From positions 1 through 64,000 of the forward strand of contig CAILNX010000023.1 of the NCBI GenBank assembly GCA_903835685.1: 64,000 bases of DNA. Direction: 5' to 3'. Below the pieces are notes generated by a model, which worked only from the letters and a program-made list of their open reading frames with translations, ran no database searches and had not been told where the DNA came from. This stretch comes from an uncultured delta proteobacterium (lineage in GTDB: Bacteria > Desulfobacterota > Desulfovibrionia > Desulfovibrionales > Desulfovibrionaceae). The translations under genes were made by a program, and so were the position numbers. Every line of letters starts with the position of its first letter. Position 1 is the first letter of the stretch. Shown here in pieces: positions 55,648 through 64,000 of this stretch.

Positions 55648-56145
55648 ATGGAAATAAACATCCTCTCCCCTGCCGCCCCCCTGCCCGTCACCCGGGCCTG
55701 GGTCATGTCCATGACCATCCGGAGCTTCAAGGGCCGCCGGGACGTGGAGGTGCACCTGTTCCGCCCCTCCTGGTCCGAGGCCGAGGAAGCGGCCCTGGAT
55801 TCCCACGGGCTCATCGGCGAACCCCTGTCGCCCGGAACATCCGGGGACCCTTCGGGCAGCCGCCGCATCATCCTGGAGGCCTTCACGACCGAGGAACGGG
55901 ACCAACTCGTGGCCTATCTTAAGGAGCACTACGCCTCCCGGCTGACCGGTCTGGTCTGCGCCCCTCTGGATTTCCCGGTCCCCCTGGGCCTGACCCCGCT
56001 CTCGGCCATGGACGAGGGCAAGAGCATCGGGCTCATCCGCTTCGAGCGCATCCCCCACTACCAGCTCCCCTTCCCGACCCGGGGGCTCTATGACTTAAGC
56101 CAGCACCGGCCCATCGTGGATGCCCAAGCCCAGGCCGAAGGCTGA
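55648..56145 (+). CDS. Small protein of unknown function upstream of a glycosyltransferase
   Basis: A 165-residue soluble protein with the coding bias of its neighbours. I do not recognise a family. It starts at ATG 55648 with a weak ribosome site, is rich in short strands (MSMTIRSFKGRRDVEVHLFRPSW) and ends in an acidic/Gln tail. It is divergent from uvrB and not fused with the next gene, which starts 152 bases later. Confidence 0.7.
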   Translation: MEINILSPAAPLPVTRAWVMSMTIRSFKGRRDVEVHLFRPSWSEAEEAALDSHGLIGEPLSPGTSGDPSGSRRIILEAFTTEERDQLVAYLKEHYASRLTGLVCAPLDFPVPLGLTPLSAMDEGKSIGLIRFERIPHYQLPFPTRGLYDLSQHRPIVDAQAQAEG

Positions 56146-56297
56146 GACAGTCCCCTCTGTTTTAAACATATCAAGCCCTTCCAAAAATCGAAAAACGTGT
56201 GTAACCTTTCTGGAACGATCCTGGTCTGTCCATATTGGGCGACGGACCCGGACGCGGGACAGTTGCGGGCATTGACCGCAGGCACAAAAAGGATGGT

Positions 56298-57416
56298 ATG
56301 GATGAGGACTTTGGGCGCATCGGTTTCAAGGGAGACAGTCAGGCCATGCGCGACCTGACCGGGTTCTCCCCGCGTCGCATCCTGGTCTGCCAACTCCGGC
56401 AGATCGGGGACGTGCTCCTGGCCACTCCGGCCATCCGCCTGCTCAAGGCCCGCTTCCCCGAGGCCGAGATCCACGTGCTCACGGAAAAGAAATGCCTGCC
56501 CGTGCTGGAAAACAATCCCGACCTGCACACGATCTGGCCCCTGGACAAGGCCCGGCTGAAAAATCCCCTGGCCGCCCTGCTCTACTATTGGAAGGTGGGC
56601 CATCAGGGCTATGACCTGATCGTGGATTTCCAGCAGTTGCCGCGCTGCCGCTGGGTGGTCCTGTTCTCGGACGCAGCGGTCAAGTTCACCTTTCCCCCGC
56701 CCTGGTACAACCGCTGGGCCTACACCCACTGGGCGGCCTTCGAGGAAGGCTATTCGGCCAAGACCAAGGCCAGCATCTTGAAAGCCCTGGGAATCACCTG
56801 GAACGGAGTGCGGCCCCGCCTGTACCTGACCGAGACCGAACGGCGCTGGGCCGTGGACTGGCTGGCGGCCCAAGGCGTCGGCCCGCACACCCCACTGGTC
56901 ACCGTGGACCCCTCCCACCGTCGCATCACCCGGCAGTGGCCCGCCGAGCACTTCGCCCGGGCACTGGACCTGGCGGCCGAAAAAAAGCCCGAGACCCGTT
57001 TCCTCCTGCTCTACGGCCCCGGGGAACTGCCCGTGGTCCAGGCCGTGAAGGACGCGGCCCGGATGAAGGACAACATCTTGCCCACCGGGGACATGCTCAC
57101 CCTGCGTCAGATGGCCGCAGTCATCGACCGGGCCGACCTGCATTTCGGCAACTGCTCGGCCCCCCGCCATTTTGCCGTGGCCCTGGACACCCCCTCCCTG
57201 GCCGTGCTCGGGTCCACCAGCCTGGCCTGGACCTTTCCCAGTCCCGAGCACAGCCACGTGGATAAGGGCCTGCCCTGCCAGCCATGCAACCAGAACACCT
57301 GCCGCCTGGTCGGCCTGCCCTGCCTGCGGGAGCTTGAGCCCGAGGTGGTGGCCGCGCGCCTATTGGACTGCCTGGAGCGCTCCCTGGCCGGGGACTTCAA
57401 GCCCCATGAGGCCTGA
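56298..57416 (+). CDS. GT9-family glycosyltransferase (heptosyltransferase-like)
   Basis: A 372-residue protein: after a short leader, the typical ILVCQLRQIGDVLLATPAIRLLKARFPEAEI, then the C-terminal donor/acceptor region DLHFGNCSAPRHFAVALDTPSLAVLGSTS and a Cys segment CQPCNQNTCRLVGLPC like that of the GT9 gene at 30595. It adds a sugar to LPS core or a similar glycan. The start with AAGGATGG at 56298 is better than the later Met. A second start at 56346 is possible. Confidence 0.88.
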   Translation: MDEDFGRIGFKGDSQAMRDLTGFSPRRILVCQLRQIGDVLLATPAIRLLKARFPEAEIHVLTEKKCLPVLENNPDLHTIWPLDKARLKNPLAALLYYWKVGHQGYDLIVDFQQLPRCRWVVLFSDAAVKFTFPPPWYNRWAYTHWAAFEEGYSAKTKASILKALGITWNGVRPRLYLTETERRWAVDWLAAQGVGPHTPLVTVDPSHRRITRQWPAEHFARALDLAAEKKPETRFLLLYGPGELPVVQAVKDAARMKDNILPTGDMLTLRQMAAVIDRADLHFGNCSAPRHFAVALDTPSLAVLGSTSLAWTFPSPEHSHVDKGLPCQPCNQNTCRLVGLPCLRELEPEVVAARLLDCLERSLAGDFKPHEA

Positions 57417-57468
57417 TCCGCCTGCCAAGCCTCCGGCCGCATCCGCTCCATACGCTGAGGTCACGACG

Positions 57469-58449
57469 CTAGGTCCGGTGCGAGAGTTTGCCAGCGAAAA
57501 TGGAGATGAGGCCCCCCAGGAGCAGGTAGCCGATGATCACTTCCGCCAGGACCAGCCAAGCGGCCACCAGGGTACGCGGGGCGATGTCCCCGAAACCCAG
57601 GGTTGTGATGGTCACCCCGCTGTAATAGAGCATGGACCAGAGATTGAACGGCAGGTTGGCCACGGCGAAATGGTTCTCCCCGAGCTTCAGGTAGATCAGG
57701 GCGAAAAGAAAGAGCACGGCCAAAGACAAGACGCCCCAGCGCAGGATGGACCGGCCGCAGTTGCAGGAGAACCACCACAGGAAGCAGACCCTGCGGCCCC
57801 GGGCCGTCTGGCACAACTCCTCCAGATGCTCCTGAGCGCTGAAGAACTGCTTGAGCCGGGGACTGCCGTGGCAGCCGCTGAAATTGATCTCCGCGCAACG
57901 CATGGTGGTGTCCAGGAGGAAATCCATGCGCCGCCGCCAGATGGCCCTGGGCCGGAGCCTCGTCTCCCGGAGCAGGAGGCCCAGGATGTCCCGGTCGTAG
58001 ATGCACCCGGAAACACGGGTGTCCTGAAGGTCCACGCCGGTCAGATTGGCCCCGCACAATCTGGCCCGGTGCAGATTGGCCCGGCGGAAAAGGGCGAAGG
58101 CGAACTGGCCATGGTCCAGGTGGGCCAGGCTCAGGTCCGCCCCCTGGAACTGGGCGTCCTCGGCCTGGACGTACTGGAGGGAGGCCCCGCGCAGGTCGGC
58201 CTTGGTGAACTGCACCCCGTCCATCCTGGCCCGGTCCAGGCAGGCGAATCCCAGGGAGGCCTGGCCCAGTCGGGCCTGGCTCAGATCGGACAGGCGCAGG
58301 TCGGCGTGGGCCAGGTTGATCCCCCGCAGGTCGCGCCGGGACAGATCGGCCTTGTTCAGGTCAATGGCCAGGCCGGGATTAGCCTCCCGCCAGGCGTTCC
58401 AGGCCTCGACGCCCTGGGCTAAGATGTCCAGTTGTTCCTGGTCAGCCAC
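57469..58449 (-). CDS. Pentapeptide-repeat protein fused to an ion-channel pore
   Basis: A 326-residue fusion. Residues about 30-160 are pentapeptide repeats (NKADLSRRDLRGINLAHADL and onward, A(D/N)LXX units), a right-handed beta-helix. Residues about 225-326 form a two-helix pore module with filter TITTLGFGDIAP. The middle (about 165-220) holds several Cys and a CHG. It resembles bacterial K+ channels in which the repeat serves as sensor or docking surface. Convergent with the GT9 gene. Function beyond ion conduction is not known. Confidence 0.85.
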   Translation of the reverse strand: MADQEQLDILAQGVEAWNAWREANPGLAIDLNKADLSRRDLRGINLAHADLRLSDLSQARLGQASLGFACLDRARMDGVQFTKADLRGASLQYVQAEDAQFQGADLSLAHLDHGQFAFALFRRANLHRARLCGANLTGVDLQDTRVSGCIYDRDILGLLLRETRLRPRAIWRRRMDFLLDTTMRCAEINFSGCHGSPRLKQFFSAQEHLEELCQTARGRRVCFLWWFSCNCGRSILRWGVLSLAVLFLFALIYLKLGENHFAVANLPFNLWSMLYYSGVTITTLGFGDIAPRTLVAAWLVLAEVIIGYLLLGGLISIFAGKLSHRT

Positions 58450-58491
58450 CCCATTCCCCCTTCTGGACCGATTCGCCGGGCCGGATTGGCC

Positions 58492-59166
58492 CTAGACGCA
58501 AGGTCCGACCACCAGACATTTGCAGAAGAACACGAAATCCACCAGGAAATGGGCCGCGATCTGGGGCCAGACGCTCCCCGTACGGACCATGACCGGCATG
58601 AACAGGCCGCCGATGATGGCGGCGTTGAGCACTGCGGGCAGGCCCAGGGACCAGTGGATGAGGCCAAAGGTGACCGATGTGGCCAGATAAAAGGCCACCG
58701 GGCTCTTGAACCGATCCTTGAGCACCGTGCAGGCCAGGCCCCGGAAGATGGTCTCCTCGCACAGGGCCACCAGGGCCACGCCCACGAAGCAGTCCAGGAC
58801 GAACAGGGGCGAGGTGTTGTCCCAAGGCACGAAGGCCAGGCGCAGGCTGGGCAGGAACCGCTCCAGAAGGGGCGCGCCCAACTGATCCATGGCCACGGAC
58901 AGGCAGGACAACAGGGCCGTGAGCCAAATCATGCGGCCCAAAGGCAGGCGCTTGAACCCCAGATCGGCCAGGCTGATGGTCCCCTGGCGCAAGGCCCAGC
59001 CCAGGATGGCCAGGGGAATGGCCTTGACCGCGATATAGTCGAAAATGATGAACTGCTTGAAGGTAGTGACGGCCATATTACCGAAGTCGTTGAGAAAAAA
59101 AGGCAGGGAGGCCAGGATGAAGACGCGGAGTTTAGCCCGCTGGAGATCGTCCGTGACTGGGATCAC
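58492..59166 (-). CDS. CPBP-family intramembrane metalloprotease
   Basis: A 224-residue protein with about six membrane segments and the CPBP/Abi motifs: CEETIFRGLA (EExxxR), FGLIHW and the final AAHFLVDF. These are membrane-embedded glutamic/zinc-type proteases related to the Rce1 group, sometimes giving bacteriocin self-immunity. The start at the Met in MIPVTDD is followed by a polar leader of about 16 residues. Confidence 0.88.
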   Translation of the reverse strand: MIPVTDDLQRAKLRVFILASLPFFLNDFGNMAVTTFKQFIIFDYIAVKAIPLAILGWALRQGTISLADLGFKRLPLGRMIWLTALLSCLSVAMDQLGAPLLERFLPSLRLAFVPWDNTSPLFVLDCFVGVALVALCEETIFRGLACTVLKDRFKSPVAFYLATSVTFGLIHWSLGLPAVLNAAIIGGLFMPVMVRTGSVWPQIAAHFLVDFVFFCKCLVVGPCV

Positions 59167-59280
59167 CGAGGGAAGCCGCCTCGTGTCGCGTTCCTGAACA
59201 TGCAGCCCCTTTCGCGGGTGCGTGAGGTCGAGACGTGGTTCTTCTTCATTTTCGGGTGAGCCTCTGGAGGGAACGCGACC

Positions 59281-59460
59281 TTAGTCCAGCTTGTCCTTGG
59301 CCTTGCCCACGGCCCGGGTCACGTCCTCCCAGGCCTGAGCCGCCTTGGCCGCCTCGAAGGTGATGGAGAACTCCCCGCTGTCGCCCTTGAAGCGCACGGC
59401 CCCGCAGTACAGGCCTCCGCCCAGGGCGGCCAGGAGGGTGATGATGAGCCATTTCTTCAT
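59281..59460 (-). CDS. Small secreted or membrane-anchored protein
   Basis: A 59-codon gene, shorter than most. Its start ATG at 59458-59460 has AAGGGATC upstream. The product begins MKKWLIITLLAALGGGLYCG, a signal segment ending with a Cys (residue 19) that could be a lipobox-like site, followed by a charged region ending KDKLD. It lies between the CPBP and aat genes on the same strand. Function unknown. Confidence 0.6.
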   Translation of the reverse strand: MKKWLIITLLAALGGGLYCGAVRFKGDSGEFSITFEAAKAAQAWEDVTRAVGKAKDKLD

Positions 59461-59500
59461 GCCTGATCCCTTTCCCGGTCCTGTACCACAGGTCCGGCCC

Positions 59501-60217
59501 TCAATCGAGCCCTTTTTCCCGGTTTAAACTCCTGGTTTCCAACTCCCACCGCCCCTGCCGGGTGGGATGCTCCAGGCTGGCCTCCAGGCGGCGCAAGAAT
59601 TCGGCCCGGCACAGCTCCCTGGCCCCGAAGCGTTGCATGTGGGCCGTGGTCTGCTGGCAGTCGATCAAGTGGAAGTCCCAGGCCAGGAGTTGGCGGGCCA
59701 GGACCACCAGGCAGGCCTTGGAGGCCTCGGGCGCCTCGTGGAACATGGATTCCCCGAAAAAGACCCGGCCCAGGGACACCCCGTAGAGCCCGCCCTTCAG
59801 TTCGCCATCCTGGCGGGCCTCGATGCTGTGGGCCAGGCCCAACTCGTAGAGCCGAGTGTAGGCCTCGATCATCTCCTCCACCAGCCAGGTCCCTTCCTGG
59901 CCCGGCCTGGGCGCGTCGGCGCAGGCCCGAATCACGGCCGGAAAATCCTGGTCCATGGAAAAGGTGAAGCGACCCTGGCGCAGGACCCGCTCCAGGCTGC
60001 GGGGCACGTGCAGCCGGACGGGCTCCAGGACCAGGCGGGGGTCGGTGGACCACCACAGGATAGGGCTGCCCTCCCCGTACCAGGGGAAGATGCCCTGGGC
60101 ATAGGCCGTGACGAGTCGGTGCGGATGGAGGTCCCCGCCCACGGCCAGAAGGCCGTCGAACTCCGCCTCGTCAGGATGAGGAAAGAGATGTTCGTCGGGC
60201 AGGCGGTAGATGGGCAT
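59501..60217 (-). CDS. aat: Leucyl/phenylalanyl-tRNA-protein transferase
   Basis: Aat adds Leu or Phe to proteins with N-terminal Arg or Lys, making them N-degrons. The 238-residue product has the family start MPIYRL, AYAQGIFPW, the WWSTDPRLVL motif, and CQQTTAHMQRFGARE near the end. The start MPIYRL at 60217 was preferred over an upstream Met because it matches the family; the Shine-Dalgarno (AAGG) is close to it. It precedes clpA and clpS, the adaptor/unfoldase that recognise such degrons, on the same strand. Confidence 0.94.
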   Translation of the reverse strand: MPIYRLPDEHLFPHPDEAEFDGLLAVGGDLHPHRLVTAYAQGIFPWYGEGSPILWWSTDPRLVLEPVRLHVPRSLERVLRQGRFTFSMDQDFPAVIRACADAPRPGQEGTWLVEEMIEAYTRLYELGLAHSIEARQDGELKGGLYGVSLGRVFFGESMFHEAPEASKACLVVLARQLLAWDFHLIDCQQTTAHMQRFGARELCRAEFLRRLEASLEHPTRQGRWELETRSLNREKGLD

Positions 60218-60371
60218 GGCCTTACAACGGTCATTGTATCGGAAAGAAATTCGCGGATGCAACCCTAGAGTGGCGTTCCCGAAATTCGACCAGCCAAGAA
60301 GGAAGAATAAGAATAATTATTTCTCATTGTTGCGCACCATCGAAGGACGCCGCCAATTCCGGAATGTGGCC

Positions 60372-62663
<2,292 letters not shown>

Positions 62664-62978
62664 CTATTCCTCTTCCATGCTGCAACGTAAGGGAAATCCT
62701 GCGTTGCGAGCGGCTTGATGGACCAGGGACACCTTTGTTTCAGCCACCTCGGCCGGATACAGACCGCAGACCCCCAGGCCCTCGGTGTGCACCATGAGCA
62801 TGATCCGGGCAGCCTCGGCCTCGTTCTTCTTGAAAATATGCATGAGCACCCCCACCACGAACTCCATGGTGGTGTAGTCGTCGTTATGCAGCAAAACCCT
62901 GTAGAGCCTTGGCTCCCGGACTTCGTCGTCAGCAAAGGCCTCGGGGCTGGACTCCCGGCCCCGGCGCGGTTCGGACAT
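62664..62978 (-). CDS. clpS: ClpS, N-degron adaptor of ClpA
   Basis: A 104-residue adaptor with the canonical RLYRVLLHNDDYTTMEFVV motif near residue 30 and the acidic/hydrophobic pocket segment VHTEGLGVCGLYPAEVAE. It binds bulky N-terminal residues and hands the substrate to ClpA. Its stop abuts the start of clpA (62663/62664), as in other bacteria. Confidence 0.97.
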   Translation of the reverse strand: MSEPRRGRESSPEAFADDEVREPRLYRVLLHNDDYTTMEFVVGVLMHIFKKNEAEAARIMLMVHTEGLGVCGLYPAEVAETKVSLVHQAARNAGFPLRCSMEEE

Positions 62979-63053
62979 GGCTCTTCCTTTTTCTGACCCG
63001 ATGGTTTGCAGGAATATAGGACCGAATGTCCCGCCTGTCGAGGGGCCTGGCCC

Positions 63054-63671
63054 CTAGTCCCTTTCCTGGCACAGGCTCAGCAGTTCCTGGCGGCGTGGTT
63101 CGGGGAAGACAAAGGACTCCTCCTCGGCCAGACCCTGGTCTCGGCGCCAGGCCAGGTGCAGGGCGTGGTAGTTGGCCGTGGAAGTGCGCCCGGGGTCCAG
63201 GCCCAGGGCTGCGGCACAGGCGAACAGGGCCTCGCGCTCCCCCTCGATCTCCACGAAATCCCCAAAAGGCAGCCGGTCCAAGCATACGTGGCAGTCGGCA
63301 AACGTCCACTCCTCGCGCACCTTCTCGTAGACAAAGGTCGGGGCGTATCCCAGTCCGGCCAGGATGGTCTCCATGGCCCCGGGGTCGGCCACCCGGGTTT
63401 CAATCTCCTCGAAGACCTTGACGTCCCCGGGCTGGGGTCCGACAGGCGGGTGCTTCAAGGTCAGCACGGCCTGGCCTGCCCGGCGCAGGCGCAGGAGCAC
63501 GCGTCCGGCGCGCAGGGAGCGGGCCGGGTCATCAAAGACCGTGTTGCGCTCGAACACCCGGCCCAGGGACCGTCCGCCGAGTTCTTCCAGGCGCGCCCGG
63601 ACCCTGTCCAGGTCCGGGTCGAGAAATTTCAACTCCACTTCCAGGGCCATGGGCATCTCCTGATCCGACAT
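63054..63671 (-). CDS. CYTH-domain protein (class IV adenylate cyclase/thiamine triphosphatase-like)
   Basis: A 205-residue CYTH tunnel protein. The N-terminal signature EVELKF (ExExK) appears at about residue 11, followed by basic and acidic strands (RVLLRLRRAG, FEEIETRV, VEIEGERE). These proteins act on triphosphates or form cAMP. The start at 63669-63671 gives a short extra lead; the internal Met at residue 8 is the alternative. It lies 75 bases before the clpS gene, on the same strand. Confidence 0.87.
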   Translation of the reverse strand: MSDQEMPMALEVELKFLDPDLDRVRARLEELGGRSLGRVFERNTVFDDPARSLRAGRVLLRLRRAGQAVLTLKHPPVGPQPGDVKVFEEIETRVADPGAMETILAGLGYAPTFVYEKVREEWTFADCHVCLDRLPFGDFVEIEGEREALFACAAALGLDPGRTSTANYHALHLAWRRDQGLAEEESFVFPEPRRQELLSLCQERD

Positions 63672-63843
63672 CTGTCTGGATTTCAGTAGGGCATCAAGGG
63701 CCTTTCAGGCAAGCGCCCTTTCCCCCGCCTCCCCCATTGCCAAACCAGGGCAACCTGATTAAATAGCCTTCTTTCCGGGGCGTACCCCGCCTCTGCCCAA
63801 AGGGCCGCCCGCCAACTCCCAACACCACGATACGCATACTACC

Positions 63844-64000
63844 ATGTACAAGACCACCTTCACCGCCCGGGTCAAGACAGAAACCGAACCGAAAATGCGC
63901 CAACTCATGGGCGACCGCTCGGCCGAGGTCTTTTTCTCGGAACTGGTGGACGCCCTCTACGAAAGGCGCACGCACCGCAATGTCCCGCCCATGTTCCGCG
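63844..64000 (+). CDS. Start of an unidentified gene, cut by the window end
   Basis: The frame opening at ATG 63844 (MYKTTFTARVKTETEPKM) runs open to the end of the window (52 codons) with normal codon bias. No clear ribosome binding site was seen and no family is recognised. A short, positively charged N-terminus followed by helical segments could suit a small DNA-binding or accessory protein. Confidence 0.5.
   Translation, partial: MYKTTFTARVKTETEPKMRQLMGDRSAEVFFSELVDALYERRTHRNVPPMFR

Noticed and set aside
63694-63975. Minus-strand frame over the partial gene at the window end
   Set aside because: Antisense to the plus-strand start at 63844 and lacks motifs; the plus-strand reading has better codon bias.

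Overview
The window is high-GC, gene-dense bacterial chromosome. The gene set suggests a Desulfovibrio-like sulfate reducer (Desulfobacterota): an LL-diaminopimelate aminotransferase lysine route (dapL, dapB), a siroheme/heme block (precorrin-2 dehydrogenase, CcsA/HemX-like protein, hemA), a giant 2-hydroxyacyl-CoA dehydratase-type activase, heavy use of sigma-54 logic, and a LapA/LapB pair. This assignment is inferred from gene content only; the window has no rRNA and I saw no tRNA.

Layout. 1-5 kb: the tail of an IS1595-type transposase, then a minus-strand run HIT - lapA - lapB - mutS. 5-8 kb: an EamA transporter overlapping a RidA gene, then a gene with an in-frame TGA followed at once by a SECIS-like stem-loop (candidate selenoprotein), convergent with a cyclase-family hydrolase. 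8-15 kb: a chemotaxis-type signalling block (sensor kinase, CheA, CheC, CheY, and further up CheW) with an ACT protein and phenylacetate-CoA ligase. 15-21 kb: a cassette of two ATP-grasp ligases, a lysine 2,3-aminomutase-like radical SAM enzyme and a small membrane-anchored protein, preceded by a sigma-54 promoter, three operator-like dyads and the gene for a sigma-54 activator. 21-28 kb: a HigBA-like toxin-antitoxin pair, a DHH-CBS-nucleotidyltransferase fusion, xerD, dapL, folK and a YHS protein. 28-29.3 kb: a 1.2-kb gene-poor stretch with strong hairpins. 29-33 kb: two glycosyltransferase-like genes and a SPOR-repeat protein. 33-35 kb: a divergent HxlR regulator/flavoprotein pair with an HxlR-type operator. 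35-39.6 kb: tetrapyrrole genes and tilS, ending in a bidirectional terminator. 39.7-46.4 kb: Hpt protein, RtcB, a second RidA, and the activase. 46.6-55.6 kb: a DUF2207-like membrane protein, an FkbM methyltransferase, dapB, an enlarged ligA, a K+ channel and uvrB. 55.6-64 kb: a hypothetical gene, a GT9 glycosyltransferase, a pentapeptide-repeat/ion-channel fusion, a CPBP protease, a small lipoprotein-sized protein, then the N-degron trio aat - clpA - clpS and a CYTH-domain gene.

The two observations most worth following are (a) the in-frame UGA with SECIS-like hairpin at 7097-7136, and (b) the sigma-54 controlled cassette at 15392-21090, in which the aminomutase keeps both lysine-recognition Asp residues and sits with two ligases. 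Together (b) looks like a pathway that makes beta-lysine and joins it to something.
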